Below the pieces are notes generated by a model. The model did not search any database. It was not told where the DNA came from and worked only from the letters and a program-made list of their open reading frames with translations. Positions 8,172 through 21,276 of a stretch of 64,000 nucleotides of DNA are shown here, piece by piece (the stretch's first letter is position 1; every line of letters starts with the position of its first letter). This DNA is from Micromonospora parastrephiae (GTDB lineage: Bacteria > Actinomycetota > Actinomycetes > Mycobacteriales > Micromonosporaceae). The DNA lies in NCBI RefSeq assembly GCF_016802865.1, contig NZ_JAEVHM010000011.1, positions 1 to 64,000 on the forward strand, read 5' to 3'. Position numbers and translations under genes: made by a program.

Positions 8172-9074
8172 ATGACCATGACCACTCTGCGACCACCGGC
8201 GGCGCTGCCGCCGGCCGGGCGTACCGGCATCCGCCACCAGGCGGAGAAGCTCTGGACGGCCAGCCCCCTGACCTGGTTCGGGCTCGTCCTCGGCGTGATC
8301 CTGTCGCTCTTCCCGTTCTACTGGATGATCGTCATCGCCTCGCGGACGAGCGACGCGGCCAACTCCTGGCCACCGCCGTTCCTGCCCGGCGGCAAGCTGG
8401 GTGAGAACATCCAGCGGGTGCTCGACAACGGCGACGCGAACATCGTCAAGGGTCTCCTGAACTCGTTCCTGGTGTCCGGCACGATCACGGTGGCGACCGT
8501 CTTCTTCGGCTCGCTCGCCGGGTTCGCGTTCGCGAAGCTGAAGTTCCGGGGCAAGAACGCGCTGCTGCTCGTCATACTCGCCTCGATGATGGTTCCCATC
8601 CAGCTCGGCGTGCTGCCGTTGTACATCCTGATGGCCAAGCTGGAATGGCTGAACACCATGCCGTCGGTGACCGTGCCGTTCCTGATCGGCGGTTTCGGCA
8701 TCTTCATGATGCGCCAGTACGCCGAACAGGCCGTGCCCAACGAACTGATCGAGGCGGCCCGGGTCGACGGCTGCTCCACCTGGCGCATCTACTGGCACGT
8801 GGTGGTGCCGGCGCTGCGACCCGCGGCGGCGGTGCTCGGTCTGCTCACCTTCATGGAGCAGTGGAACCAGTTCTTCTGGCCCTTCGTAGTGCTGGCCGAC
8901 CCGGCCAACCCGACCGTGCAGATCTCGCTGCGCAGCCTGAACACCGCATATTTCGCGGACAATTCCCAGATCTTCGCGGGTACGTTGATCGCGACCCTTC
9001 CCCTCTTTGTCATATTCGTTCTGTTCGGCCGCCAGATCATTGGCGGGATCATGGAAGGTGCCGTCAAGTCGTGA
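8172..9074 (+). CDS. cebG: CebG, sugar ABC transporter permease
   Basis: 300-residue MalG-type permease partnering CebF. Hydrophobic helices begin at [19 protein letters not shown] near residue 35; the EAA motif reads [21 protein letters not shown]. Another ATG two codons downstream is possible, but 8172 is preceded by GAGGGTGG. Its TGA overlaps the GTG of bglC as GTGA, so beta-glucosidase synthesis is coupled to transport. Confidence 0.9.
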   Translation: MTMTTLRPPAALPPAGRTGIRHQAEKLWTASPLTWFGLVLGVILSLFPFYWMIVIASRTSDAANSWPPPFLPGGKLGENIQRVLDNGDANIVKGLLNSFLVSGTITVATVFFGSLAGFAFAKLKFRGKNALLLVILASMMVPIQLGVLPLYILMAKLEWLNTMPSVTVPFLIGGFGIFMMRQYAEQAVPNELIEAARVDGCSTWRIYWHVVVPALRPAAAVLGLLTFMEQWNQFFWPFVVLADPANPTVQISLRSLNTAYFADNSQIFAGTLIATLPLFVIFVLFGRQIIGGIMEGAVKS

Positions 9075-10495
9075 GCAACCCCGCCAGCCCGCCCGCCGTC
9101 GGTGTCCTCGACGACCGGCCCGGGTTGACCTTTCCGCCCGGCTTCCTGTGGGGTGCCGCGACCGCCGCGTACCAGATCGAGGGGGCGGCGGCCGAGGACG
9201 GCCGTACCCCGTCGATCTGGGACACCTTCAGCCACACCGACGGTCGGGTCGTCGCCGGGCACACCGGCGACGTGGCCTGCGACCACTACCACCGGCTCGG
9301 CGACGACGTCGCGCTGATGGCCGAGCTGGGCCTCAAGTCGTACCGTTTCTCGGTCTCCTGGTCGCGGGTGCAGCCCGGCGGCATTGGTGCGGCCAACCAG
9401 CGCGGCCTGGACTTCTACCGCCGGCTGGTCGACGAGCTGTTGGTTAACGGCATCGAGCCGTGGCTGACCCTCTACCACTGGGACCTGCCCCAGCCGCTGG
9501 AGGACGCGGGCGGCTGGCCGGCCCGCGACACCGCGGCGCGTTTCGCCGACTACACGACGCTGGTCGCCGACGCGCTCGGCGACCGGGTGCGCTACTGGAC
9601 CACGCTGAACGAGCCCTGGTGTTCGGCGTTCCTCGGCTACGGCTCCGGCGTGCACGCGCCAGGCCGCACCGACGGCGCGGACGCGGTCCGTGCCGGGCAC
9701 CACCTGATGCTCGGCCACGGTCTGGCCGTGCAGGCGTTGCGGGCCATCCGGCCGGACGCCGAGGTGGGTGTGACGGTCAACCTCTACCCGGTCGACCCGG
9801 CCACCGACGCTCCCGCCGACGTGGACGCGGCCCGGCGGATCGACGGGTTGGCCAACCGCTTCTTCCTCGACCCGCTGCTGCGGGGGTCGTACCCGCAGGA
9901 CCTGGTGAGCGACCTGCGCACGGTCACCGACTTCGACCACGTGCACGACGGTGACCTGGCGACCATCGCCACGCCGCTGGACATGGTCGGCGTCAACTAC
10001 TACAGCCGGCACGTCGTCGCCGCGTCGGCCGAGGGCGTCGAGGCCGACCCGGCCCCGTCGTGCTGGCCGGGCAGCGAGGACGTCCGGTTCGTCACCCGGG
10101 GCGTCCCGGTCACCGACATGGGCTGGGAGATCGACGCTCCCGGCCTGTCGGAGACGCTGCGGCGGGTGCACGACGACTACACCGACCTGCCGCTGTACGT
10201 CACCGAGAACGGCTCCGCGTTCGTGGACACGGTGGTCGACGGGCAGGTCGACGACGTCGACCGGCTGGCCTTCTTCGACGCCCACCTGCGCGCCGCGCAC
10301 GAGGCTATCGACGCGGGGGTGCCCCTGCGGGGCTACTTCGCCTGGTCGTTGATGGATAATTTCGAGTGGGCCTGGGGTTACACCAAGCGGTTCGGCATGA
10401 TCCATGTCGACTACGACAGCCAGGTTCGTATCCCCAAGTCCAGCGCCAGGTGGTACGCCTCGGTGATCCGACGCAACGGTCTGGCCGCACAATAG
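9071..10495 (+). CDS. bglC: BglC, GH1 beta-glucosidase
   Basis: 474-residue cytoplasmic glycoside hydrolase family 1 enzyme that would split imported cellobiose to glucose. Visible are the N-terminal [19 protein letters not shown], the acid/base TLNEPW with Glu181, and the nucleophile YVTENGSAF with Glu379, plus SWSRVQP and the [15 protein letters not shown]-terminal signature. No signal peptide. GTG start at 9071 overlaps the cebG stop. Last gene of the CebR-controlled operon; cebR follows 82 bases later on the same strand, as in Streptomyces ceb loci. Confidence 0.94.
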   Translation: MSNPASPPAVGVLDDRPGLTFPPGFLWGAATAAYQIEGAAAEDGRTPSIWDTFSHTDGRVVAGHTGDVACDHYHRLGDDVALMAELGLKSYRFSVSWSRVQPGGIGAANQRGLDFYRRLVDELLVNGIEPWLTLYHWDLPQPLEDAGGWPARDTAARFADYTTLVADALGDRVRYWTTLNEPWCSAFLGYGSGVHAPGRTDGADAVRAGHHLMLGHGLAVQALRAIRPDAEVGVTVNLYPVDPATDAPADVDAARRIDGLANRFFLDPLLRGSYPQDLVSDLRTVTDFDHVHDGDLATIATPLDMVGVNYYSRHVVAASAEGVEADPAPSCWPGSEDVRFVTRGVPVTDMGWEIDAPGLSETLRRVHDDYTDLPLYVTENGSAFVDTVVDGQVDDVDRLAFFDAHLRAAHEAIDAGVPLRGYFAWSLMDNFEWAWGYTKRFGMIHVDYDSQVRIPKSSARWYASVIRRNGLAAQ

Positions 10496-10577
10496 GCTCG
10501 GGCCAGCCATCAGGGCGGTCCTGGTGTCCACCTCCCGTCGGTGGCACCGGGTCCGCCCGCCGTCGGAGGAGCAGACG

Positions 10578-11624
10578 ATGACAACGCAGCGCACCCGGTC
10601 GCTCGGGCGCCCGACCCTCGACGCGGTCGCGGCGCGCGCCGGCGTGGGCCGGGGCACGGTCTCCCGCGTCGTCAACGGCTCGCCCCAGGTCAGCCCGGAG
10701 GCCCGGGCCGCGGTCCAACAGGCCATCGCCGAACTGGGGTACGTGCCGAACCGTGCCGCCCGTGCGCTGGTCACCCAGCGGACCGATTCCGTCGCGCTGG
10801 TGGTGTCCGAATCGGGCGACCGGGTCTTCACCGAGCCGTTCTTCGCCGCGATCGTGCGGGGGATCAGTTCCGGGCTGCTGGAGACGCCGATGCAGCTCTG
10901 GCTGGCCATGGCCCAGTCGCCGGTGGAGCGGGAGCGGGTCGAGCACCACCTCACCAATCAGCACGTCGACGGCGTCCTGCTGCTGTCGCTGCACGACTCC
11001 GACCCGCTGCCCACCCTGCTGGAGGAACGCGGTCTGCCCGCCGTGCTCGGCGGCCGGCCGGCCCGGATGCTGCAACCCGGCGCCCAGCCGGCCTGGTTCG
11101 TCGACGTGGACAACGTTGGCGGGGCCCGGCAGGCCGTGGAATACCTGACGGGGCAGGGGCGGCGCCGGATCGCCACCATCGCCGGCACCCAGGACATGGG
11201 CGTCGGCCTGGCGCGGTTGGCCGGCTACACCGAGGCCGTCAAGGCCACCGGGGCCGGCGTCAACCCCGACCTGATCGCGTACGGCGATTTCAGCGAGGGC
11301 AGTGGCGCGAGCGCCATGCGCCGGCTCCTGGACGCCTGCCCGGACCTGGACGCGGTGTTCGTCGCGTCCGACCTGATGGCGTTCGGCGCGCTGCGTACGC
11401 TGCGCGAGGCGGGTCGGCGGGTGCCCGAAGACGTCGCGGTGATCGGCTTCGACGACGCGCCGGTCGCCCGGCAGGCGGACCCGCCGTTGACCACGGTCTT
11501 CCAGCCGGTGGAGGAGATGGGCCGGCAGATGGCCCGCCTGCTGGTGGCCCGCATCCGCGGCGAGGACATCCCCGCCCCCCACCTCCTGCTGGACACCCAG
11601 CTGGTCTACCGCGCCTCCGCCTGA
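10578..11624 (+). CDS. cebR: CebR, LacI-family cellobiose repressor
   Basis: 348-residue LacI/GalR regulator. The N-terminal helix-turn-helix (TLDAVAARAGVGRGTVSRVV, residues ~14-33) is followed by the hinge region and a periplasmic-binding-like effector domain. In Streptomyces, CebR binds TGGGAGCGCTCCCA and releases it with cellobiose; two such boxes flank the cebE promoter here and a third candidate precedes the GH9 cellulase gene. ATG at 10578 is chosen because CGGAGGA lies eight bases upstream and the protein then starts just before the DNA-binding domain. No CebR box is visible before cebR itself. Confidence 0.9.
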   Translation: MTTQRTRSLGRPTLDAVAARAGVGRGTVSRVVNGSPQVSPEARAAVQQAIAELGYVPNRAARALVTQRTDSVALVVSESGDRVFTEPFFAAIVRGISSGLLETPMQLWLAMAQSPVERERVEHHLTNQHVDGVLLLSLHDSDPLPTLLEERGLPAVLGGRPARMLQPGAQPAWFVDVDNVGGARQAVEYLTGQGRRRIATIAGTQDMGVGLARLAGYTEAVKATGAGVNPDLIAYGDFSEGSGASAMRRLLDACPDLDAVFVASDLMAFGALRTLREAGRRVPEDVAVIGFDDAPVARQADPPLTTVFQPVEEMGRQMARLLVARIRGEDIPAPHLLLDTQLVYRASA

Positions 11625-11639
11625 CGGGCGGGGTCAGGC
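11619..11639. terminator. Short hairpin at the convergent cebR / acyl-CoA dehydrogenase ends
   Basis: GCCTGAC (11619-11625) pairs with GTCAGGC (11633-11639) around a seven-base loop. It overlaps the end of cebR and of the facing gene, so it could act on both transcripts; no T-tract. Confidence 0.4.
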
Positions 11640-12842
11640 CCAGCGGCGGAGTTCTCGCTTGGCGAGGGAGTTGCGGTGGACCTCGTCGGGGCCGTCGGCG
11701 AGGCGCAGGGTGCGGGTCTGTGCCCAGAGGGCGGCCAGCGGGGTGTCCTGGCTGACGCCGGCGCCGCCGTACCCCTGGATGGCCTTGTCGATCACCCACT
11801 CCGCCATCGCCGGCGTGCCGATCTTGATGGCCTGGATCTCGGTGTGCGCGCCCTTGTTGCCGACGGTGTCCATCAGCCAGGCCGTCTTGAGCACCAGCAG
11901 CCGGGCCTGCTCGATGCGCACCCGGGACTCGGCGATCCACTCCCGGACCACGCCCTGCTCGGCGAGCGGCCGGCCGAACGCGACCCGCCCGAGCGCCCGC
12001 TTGCAGAGCAGCTCCAATGCCCGCTCAGCCATTCCGATCAATCGCATGCAGTGGTGGATCCGGCCCGGACCCAGCCGGGCCTGGGCGATGGCGAAGCCGC
12101 CGCCCTCGGCGCCGATCAGGTTCTCCGCCGGCACCCGCACGTCGGTGAAGTCGATCTCGGCGTGCCCGCCGTGCGACCCGTCCGTGTAGCCGAAGACGGT
12201 CATGCCCCGACGGACGTTCACCCCGGGGGTGTCCCGGGGCACCAGGACCATGCTCTGCTGGCGGTGCCGGTCGGCGTCCGGGTCGGTCTTGCCCATCACG
12301 ATGAAGATCTCGCAGCGCGGGTCCATGGCCCCGGACGACCACCACTTGCGTCCGTTGATGACGTACTCGTCGCCGTCGCGGGTGATCCGGGTGGCGATGT
12401 TCGTGGCGTCGGAGGACGCGACGTCCGGCTCGGTCATGCAGAACGCGGAGCGGATCTGGCCCTCCAGCAGCGGCAGGAGCCAGCGTTCCCGCTGCGCGTC
12501 CGAACCGAACTCGGCCAGCAACTCCATGTTGCCGGTGTCCGGTGCCGCGCAGTTGACGGCCTCCGGCGCCAGGTGCGGGCTGCGCCCGGTCAGCTCCGCG
12601 AGGGGGGCGTACTGCAGGTTGGTCAGGCCGGCGCCGTAACGCGGGTCGGGCAGGAAGAGGTTCCACAGGCCGCGCTTGCGGGCCTCGGCCTTCAGCTCGG
12701 CCAGCACCGGGGTACGCGACCAGGGGTCGCCGGCGGCGACCTGCTCGGCGTGCACCTGCTCGGCCGGGTAGACGTGCTCGGTCAGGAACCGGGTCAGCTC
12801 GTCGCGCAGCTCCTCGGTCCGGGTGTCGTACGAGAAGTCCAT
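11634..12842 (-). CDS. Acyl-CoA dehydrogenase family protein
   Basis: 402-residue FAD-dependent acyl-CoA dehydrogenase. Visible signatures: [15 protein letters not shown] (substrate/FAD segment, residues ~136-150), [10 protein letters not shown], and C-terminal [33 protein letters not shown]. Such proteins oxidise acyl-CoA to enoyl-CoA. The ATG (12842-12840) overlaps the stop of the upstream phosphotransferase gene as TGATG. Paired acyl-CoA dehydrogenase and kinase-fold genes mirror the domain fusion in animal ACAD10/ACAD11, which handle 4-hydroxy acids; a similar role is a possibility only. A GTG one codon upstream is an alternative start. Confidence 0.88.
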   Translation of the reverse strand: MDFSYDTRTEELRDELTRFLTEHVYPAEQVHAEQVAAGDPWSRTPVLAELKAEARKRGLWNLFLPDPRYGAGLTNLQYAPLAELTGRSPHLAPEAVNCAAPDTGNMELLAEFGSDAQRERWLLPLLEGQIRSAFCMTEPDVASSDATNIATRITRDGDEYVINGRKWWSSGAMDPRCEIFIVMGKTDPDADRHRQQSMVLVPRDTPGVNVRRGMTVFGYTDGSHGGHAEIDFTDVRVPAENLIGAEGGGFAIAQARLGPGRIHHCMRLIGMAERALELLCKRALGRVAFGRPLAEQGVVREWIAESRVRIEQARLLVLKTAWLMDTVGNKGAHTEIQAIKIGTPAMAEWVIDKAIQGYGGAGVSQDTPLAALWAQTRTLRLADGPDEVHRNSLAKRELRRWA

Positions 12843-13912
12843 CACCGCTCCCTGGCGGCGGTCAGCCCGTGCGCGACCAGCGGTGCCACCATGTCGCCGA
12901 TCCGGTCGAAACCCGCACCGAGGGTCTGCCCCAGGGTGTGGCGGTAGTGGATGCCCTCGCAGATGACCGCGAGCTTGAAACAGCCGAGCGCCACGTGCCA
13001 GTGCAGCGGCCCGACGTCGACGTCGCTGCGCCCGGCGTACCTGTCGATCAGTTCGGCGCCGGTGGGGAAGCCGGCCCGTGGGCCGAGGCCGTCGGCGACC
13101 GGGTTGCCGGCGGCCGTCTCGCTGCCACCGAGCACGTCCCAGTACGTCAGGAGCAGTCCCAGGTCGGCGAGGGGATCGCCGAGGGTGGCCATCTCCCAGT
13201 CGAGCACCGCGTGCACGGCCACCGGGTCGGCCGAGGCGAGGAGATTGTCCAGCCGGTAGTCGCCGTGCACGATCCGGCCGGCGTTCGCACCCTCCGGCGC
13301 GGTCGCGGCGAGCACGTCGCGCAGCTCGTCGATGCCGGGCAGCGGGCGGCTGCGCGAGAGGTCGAGCTGCCCGGCCCAGCGGCGTACCTGCCGGGCGAGG
13401 TAGCCCTCGGGGCGGCCGAAGTCGCTCAGCCCGACCGCGGCCGGATCGACGGTGTGCAGCGCGGCGAGGGTGTCCATCATCGCCGTGGCGAGGGCCCGAC
13501 GACGCTCGTCGCCCAGCGGGTCGGTCTGCGCGCGGGTGCGGAACACCTCTCCGGGTACGCGTTCCATCAGGTAGAACGGGGCGCCGATCACCTCCGGGTC
13601 GGTGCAGAGCAGCAGCGCGTCCGGGACCGGCACCTCGGTCGGCGCCAGGGCCGAGATGACCCGGAACTCGCGGGCCATGTCGTGCGCGGTCGCCAGCACG
13701 TGCCCCAGCGGCGGCCGGCGCAGTACGACCTCCCGGTCGCCGAGACGCAGCAGGTAGGTGAGGTTGGACTTGCCGCCGGCGATCAGCTCGGCCCGCAGCG
13801 GCCCGGCGGCCAGCTCGGGTCGGTGCCGTGCCAGGTGGTCGGCGAGCCGGGCCAGGTCCAGTCCGGCCGGGGCTGCTCCGGGCCGGAGCGCGTCGACGGC
13901 CGGATCAGTCAT
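12842..13912 (-). CDS. Phosphotransferase family protein (APH/ChoK kinase fold)
   Basis: 356-residue aminoglycoside-phosphotransferase-fold kinase. Motifs: [21 protein letters not shown] (glycine-rich loop and Lys/Arg region, ~45-65), [12 protein letters not shown] (catalytic loop with the HGD...N residues), and [17 protein letters not shown] (metal-binding DWE). This subgroup usually sits beside an acyl-CoA dehydrogenase, as here, and is thought to phosphorylate hydroxyacyl substrates rather than antibiotics. Start ATG at 13912 begins shortly before the kinase fold; the frame stays open upstream without similarity. Confidence 0.85.
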   Translation of the reverse strand: MTDPAVDALRPGAAPAGLDLARLADHLARHRPELAAGPLRAELIAGGKSNLTYLLRLGDREVVLRRPPLGHVLATAHDMAREFRVISALAPTEVPVPDALLLCTDPEVIGAPFYLMERVPGEVFRTRAQTDPLGDERRRALATAMMDTLAALHTVDPAAVGLSDFGRPEGYLARQVRRWAGQLDLSRSRPLPGIDELRDVLAATAPEGANAGRIVHGDYRLDNLLASADPVAVHAVLDWEMATLGDPLADLGLLLTYWDVLGGSETAAGNPVADGLGPRAGFPTGAELIDRYAGRSDVDVGPLHWHVALGCFKLAVICEGIHYRHTLGQTLGAGFDRIGDMVAPLVAHGLTAARER

Positions 13913-13937
13913 CCGACTAGTTGATGGCAGCCCGCTC

Positions 13938-13950
13938 ACCTTGTCAAGGT
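13938..13950. promoter_or_regulatory. Perfect dyad ACCTTG-T-CAAGGT upstream of the phosphotransferase operon
   Basis: A 13-base palindrome 26 bases before the phosphotransferase start; the minus-strand TTGACA within it could be a -35 hexamer, though no well-spaced -10 is clear. Possible repressor site; regulator unknown. Confidence 0.35.
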
Positions 13951-14057
13951 CAGATTTTCCCGTCGGGACATGCCTTCGCAACAGGGACGAAATGGTCAAC
14001 GGCCAGGCTGTGACCAGCCTGCCGGCCGTCGCCGGCCCGCCGAGCGGAGGGACAGAC

Positions 14058-14756
14058 ATGTTGCTGCGAGTTCGGGTCACCCTGCCGGACCGTCCGGGCA
14101 CCCTCGGCCAGGTGGCCCGCACGCTGGGCGTGTCCGGCGCGGACATCGTCCAGGTGGTGGTCCTGGAGCGGCTCGGCGGGCGTGCGGTGGACGACTTCAC
14201 GGTGGTCTGGCCGGGTGCCGCCCGGGTCGAGCGGCTACTGGCCGGTCTCGCGGCGATCCCCGGTGTGCGGGTGGACGGCGTGTGGCGGGCGATCGGCGCG
14301 CCCACCACCACCGGCCAGGACGCGGAGTTGCTGGCCCAGGTCGCGGCGAACCCGGCCGACGGGCTGGCCACCCTGGTCGACGCGGTACCCGGGCTGCTGG
14401 CGGCCGACTGGGCCGTCGCCGCGGTGGTTCCGGTGGACTGGGCGGCACGGACCGGGGGTGGCGGAGCCACCGTCGGGCACGCCAGCTGGCGCGCTCCCGT
14501 ACCGCCGCGGTTGCCGGAGGTGACCCCGCTGCGCGGCCGGGCGACGACCGCCACCGACGGCACCCACCACGCGATAGCGCCGTTCGGCCGGGCCGGCCTG
14601 GTGCTGGTGGTGGCCCGCGACCACAGCGAGACGCTCTGTGCCGCCGGTTTCCACAGCACCGAGGTGGACCGGCTCAGCCAGCTCGTCCGGGCCAGCGCGG
14701 TGATCCTCGGTGACCGACTGGACCTGGTCGGCGCGCCCCCGGTGAGCCAACCATGA
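14058..14756 (+). CDS. ACT-domain protein
   Basis: 232 residues. The N-terminal ~70 residues form a clear ACT domain (RVRVTLPDRPGTLGQVARTLG, residues 4-24), a small-molecule-binding fold that usually senses amino acids. The remainder has no motif I recognise. ATG at 14058 follows GGAGG with seven-base spacing; the open frame upstream overlaps the neighbouring gene's start and is not coding. Its stop overlaps the ATG of the next ACT-domain gene (ATGA), so the two are co-translated and may form a heteromeric sensor. Confidence 0.75.
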   Translation: MLLRVRVTLPDRPGTLGQVARTLGVSGADIVQVVVLERLGGRAVDDFTVVWPGAARVERLLAGLAAIPGVRVDGVWRAIGAPTTTGQDAELLAQVAANPADGLATLVDAVPGLLAADWAVAAVVPVDWAARTGGGGATVGHASWRAPVPPRLPEVTPLRGRATTATDGTHHAIAPFGRAGLVLVVARDHSETLCAAGFHSTEVDRLSQLVRASAVILGDRLDLVGAPPVSQP

Positions 14757-15822
14757 CGTTGTGGCGGATCCGAGCGACGGTGGACGACCGGCCCGGTTAC
14801 CTGTCGGTCCTCACGGCGAGCCTGGCGCTGCGCGGGGTCAACATCCTCACCGTGCAGGTGCAGCCGACCGAGCAGGGCGCGGTGGACGACTTTCTGGTCG
14901 ACGCGCCGGACGCGCTCGACGAGGCCGACCTGATCGCGGCCGTCGAGCGGGGTCGCGGGCGGGACTGCTGGGTGGCGCGCAGCGAGGCGCGCGGCCTGGC
15001 CGACCAGCCCACCCGGGTGCTCGGGTTGGCCAACCGGCTGGTGCGTGACCCGGACGCAACGGGCGAGGCGCTGCGTACGCTGCTCGGTGCCGACTCGGTC
15101 AGCTGGCGACCGGCGTCGACCGGCGTCGAGAGGGGCATCACCGGCACCACCATGGCGCTGGCCGACCGGCGGGCGGCTCGTTCGCGCTGCGCCGGGCGGC
15201 GCCCGCCTTCACCCCGGCGGAGTACGCCCGCGCGCAGGCTCTGGTCGAGCTGGCCGCCACCGTGGCGCGCCGGGCCGCCGAACAGGTCACCCTGGTGCTG
15301 CCCGAGGGCGCCGAGGTGGCCGTGCGGCCGGCGTGCGCGGACGACCTGTCGAGTGTTCTGGAGCTGCACGAGCGGTGCTCCCCGCGTAGCCGGCACCGGC
15401 GGTATCTGGGCGGGGCGGCGTTGCCACAGCCGGCCCGGCTGCGTCGACTGCTGGAGCCGAGCCGCGGGTTGACGATGGTTGCCACGACCAGCGACGGTGC
15501 GGCGGAGTCGGTGGTGGCGATGGCGAACCTGCTCGGCGAGGGCGACGAAGCCGAGGTGGCGCTGCTCGTGCGCGACGACTGGCAGCGACGTGGGCTCGGC
15601 TCGGCGTTGCTGCGCCGGCTGGCCCGGCACGCCGACCAGGCCGGGTACGCGGCGCTGCTGCTGCACGTCCAGGCCGAGAACACCCCGATGCTGCGTACGG
15701 TGCGTCGGCTGGACCGGCCCGGCTCGGCTGATCGCGATGGTGCCCTGCTCACTCTCACCCTCCCGCTCGTCGCTCCGCGTCCGGTCGAGGCGGCGAGCAC
15801 CTTCCTGTCGTCCGGCGCGTAG
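14753..15822 (+). pseudogene. ACT-domain/GNAT acetyltransferase fusion, frameshifted
   Basis: The first part (14753 to ~15170) encodes an ACT domain (RIRATVDDRPGYLSVLTASLALRG). The second, in the next frame back, encodes a GNAT acetyltransferase (VRPACADDLSSVLELHERCS; EVALLVRDDWQRRGLGSALLRRL with the acetyl-CoA loop). Protein coding quality continues without a gap across the break: reading ...MALADR then PGGSFALRRAAPAFTPAEYA needs one extra C near 15170, where CC seems to have become C. The product would be an amino-acid-sensing N-acetyltransferase of about 356 residues. As given, translation would stop at 15472. A sequencing error is as likely as a real mutation. Confidence 0.7.
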
Positions 15823-15864
15823 GAAGGGCCACCGGGGCTCGGTCGAGAACGGTCCGTGGACCCC

Positions 15865-16263
15865 TCAGCTCGCGGAGGGTTTGCGGTGGCCCGACACGCA
15901 GAACCGGTTGCCCTCGGGGTCGGCGAGCACCACGTACGGCGGCTCGGTCGGATGCGGGTCGGTGGGATAGTGCTGCCACCGCACCCGCTGGGCGCCGAGG
16001 GCCAGCAGACGGTCGATCTCCTCGTCCAGCGGGCGCTCACCGGCGTCCAGGTCCAGGTGCAGCCGCGGGAACTCCTGCACCGGGCTCTCGCTGAGGTCCA
16101 TGGCGATCGCCGTGCCCGGTGCCCCGGGCGGCGGCTCCAGCACGATCCACTCGTCGTTGTCGAAGCGGGGCGGCCGGCGGCGGTAGCCGAGGGCGGCGGC
16201 CCAAAAGGCTCCCGCTCGTTCCGCATCGGACACGCCCAGGGAGAGCTGCGCGATCATCGCCAT
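15865..16263 (-). CDS. VOC (glyoxalase/bleomycin-resistance fold) family protein
   Basis: 132-residue single-module VOC protein: IAQLSLGVSDAERAGAFWAAALGY at the N-terminus and PYVVLADPEGNRFCVSGH at the C-terminus. This subgroup (glyoxalase-like) is widespread and mostly of unknown substrate. ATG at 16263 is chosen because it begins the fold; the upstream in-frame extension is low-complexity. It converges with the ACT/GNAT gene. Confidence 0.82.
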   Translation of the reverse strand: MAMIAQLSLGVSDAERAGAFWAAALGYRRRPPRFDNDEWIVLEPPPGAPGTAIAMDLSESPVQEFPRLHLDLDAGERPLDEEIDRLLALGAQRVRWQHYPTDPHPTEPPYVVLADPEGNRFCVSGHRKPSAS

Positions 16264-16321
16264 TGATCGACCGTACGCCGCCGTCCCCGTCGCGGTGGCG
16301 GGGACCGGCCCGGGATGTCGG

Positions 16322-17887
16322 TCAGGTGGCGGGGTAGCTGTTGTAGTCGGGGAAGTTGCCGTAGAGCCGGCCGTCGCCGCCGACGGTGACGGCCTGCACC
16401 AACAGGTCGCCGCCGACGAACGCGCCCTTCCACGAGGCGCCCCGACCGCCGAACGGCTCGTCGCGGTCACCCCGCGAGCGTGGCTTGTTGATACCCACCT
16501 TGAACGCCTGCAGATCCGTCGCGAGCTTGCCGGCCAGCTCCTCGTCGTCGCAGGCCAGGGACGCGACCAGCGCGCCGTTGGAGGCGTTCATCGCGGCCAG
16601 CAGCTCGTCGGTGGTGTCCACCACGACGATCGTGTCGACCGGCCCGAACGGCTCGGCGTGCATCAGTCGGGACCGGCCGGGCGGGGCGAGCAGCACCGAC
16701 GGCGCCACGTACGCCGAGGTGTCCTGGCCGGGCAGAAACGGCGCCCCGGTCAGTTTGCCCCGGTGCAGGGGCACCGCGCCGCCACGGACCGCCTCGTCGA
16801 CCTTGCGGCGTAGCTCGTCGGCCTTGGCGGCGCTGATCAGCGGCCCGAAGTCCAGTTCGGGCAGTGGGTCGCCGGCGGTCCAGTTCTCGTCGACGGCGAG
16901 CGGGTGACCGAAGCGGACCGAGCGTACGACGGGCAGGTACATGTCGAGGAACTCGTCGACCAGGTCGCGTTGCACCACGAACCGGGGGTACGCGGTGCAG
17001 CGCTGCTTGCCGTACTCGAAGCCCTTCCTGAGGTGCGTGGCGAGCAGGTCCCACTGGGAGAAGTTCCAGATGCCCCAGGCGTTGAGGCCCTCCTGCTCGA
17101 TGAAGTGCCGCTTGTCGCTGTCGAGCAGCGCGGCGGCCACCTTGCCGCCGTTGGAGCGTCCGCCGACGAACGCCACCGCGCCGATCTCGGGTGCCCGGAC
17201 CAGCACTTCGGACAGTTCCTCGCCGCCGCCGGAGACGAGGGTGGCGGGCAGGCCGGCGCGGCGCATCAGCGCGTGCGCGACGGTCAGGCAGACCGCGCCG
17301 CCCTGGGAGGGGGTCTTGGCGATGACCGCGTTGCCGGCGAGCAGCTGAACCAGTTCGGCGTGCACCAGAACGCTCATCGGGTAGTTCCACGAGGCGATGT
17401 TGCTGACCGGGCCGGGCAGCGGCTCGCGGCCGTCGGCGAGCATCCGGTCGATCTCGCCGACGTACCAGCGGACACCGTCGAGCGCGCGGTCCACGTCGGC
17501 GCAGGCCAGCCGCCAGGGCTTGCCGATCTCCCAGACGAGCAGTAGCGCGAGCAGGTCACGGTGGGCGGTGAGGGCGTCCAGCGCGTCGGCGACCCGGGCC
17601 TTGCGTTCGGCGAGCGGGGTCCGCGCCCAGGCCCGGTGCGCGGCGGTGGCGTGCGTGACGGCAGAGCGGGCGGTGTCGGCGTCGAGCCGGGGCAGGTTGA
17701 TCACGACGCTGTTGTCCACCGGGGTGCGGACCGGCGCGGGGCGGCCGACGGCCAGCCATTCGCCTTCGACCAGGTTGTGCAGGGTGGTGACGCCGTCCAC
17801 GTCGGCGCCGAACGCCTCCGGTGTGGCGGCCACCGCGCGGGCGAGGACCTCGGACCAGGCGGTGCCCTCGGCGAGTCGTAGTGCCAT
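16322..17887 (-). CDS. Aldehyde dehydrogenase family protein
   Basis: 521-residue NAD(P)-dependent aldehyde dehydrogenase superfamily member. Cofactor-binding NIASWNYPMSVLVHAELVQLL and AKTPSQGG segments, a probable catalytic Cys297 in YGKQRCTAYPRF, and a Glu region FIEQEGLN are visible. The last differs from the ELGGKSP typical of the superfamily, so substrate class is uncertain. ATG at 17887 is preceded by GAGGAGAA, an excellent ribosome-binding site; the upstream in-frame extension is rejected. Divergent from the GH9 gene across a 388-base spacer. Confidence 0.85.
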   Translation of the reverse strand: MALRLAEGTAWSEVLARAVAATPEAFGADVDGVTTLHNLVEGEWLAVGRPAPVRTPVDNSVVINLPRLDADTARSAVTHATAAHRAWARTPLAERKARVADALDALTAHRDLLALLLVWEIGKPWRLACADVDRALDGVRWYVGEIDRMLADGREPLPGPVSNIASWNYPMSVLVHAELVQLLAGNAVIAKTPSQGGAVCLTVAHALMRRAGLPATLVSGGGEELSEVLVRAPEIGAVAFVGGRSNGGKVAAALLDSDKRHFIEQEGLNAWGIWNFSQWDLLATHLRKGFEYGKQRCTAYPRFVVQRDLVDEFLDMYLPVVRSVRFGHPLAVDENWTAGDPLPELDFGPLISAAKADELRRKVDEAVRGGAVPLHRGKLTGAPFLPGQDTSAYVAPSVLLAPPGRSRLMHAEPFGPVDTIVVVDTTDELLAAMNASNGALVASLACDDEELAGKLATDLQAFKVGINKPRSRGDRDEPFGGRGASWKGAFVGGDLLVQAVTVGGDGRLYGNFPDYNSYPAT

Positions 17888-18098
17888 CGCGTTCTCCTCA
17901 GGGTCGGCCGGGGAGCGGCGGCGTCGATGGCACCGCTGGTGATCGGTACTGTCTCGCGCGGAGTAGCGGGTCAGCAACAGTACGTTTATCTGGTTGGACG
18001 CTGTTCGCTCCGTTGTGCCCGGCGGCCTGTCCGGTGGTGTGGAGCCGAGCTGCGGACATCCGTCGATGCAATCGAAGAGAGTCGATGATGTGAGGTAG

Positions 18099-21174
<3,076 letters not shown>

Positions 21175-21184
21175 CCGGGACCGT

Positions 21185-21219
21185 GGACAGTTGCCGTCCC
21201 CCGTGGACGGCAACTGTCC
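21185..21219. terminator. Strong hairpin after the GH9 gene
   Basis: A perfect 15-base stem: GGACAGTTGCCGTCC (21185-21199) with GGACGGCAACTGTCC (21205-21219), five-base loop. Ten bases after the cellulase stop. Actinomycete terminators often lack a T-tract. Confidence 0.85.
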
Positions 21220-21276
21220 AAAATCTCACCACCCGGGCCTGGGATAAGCCGCCGGGATTCTGGGCATGCCAGCCTC

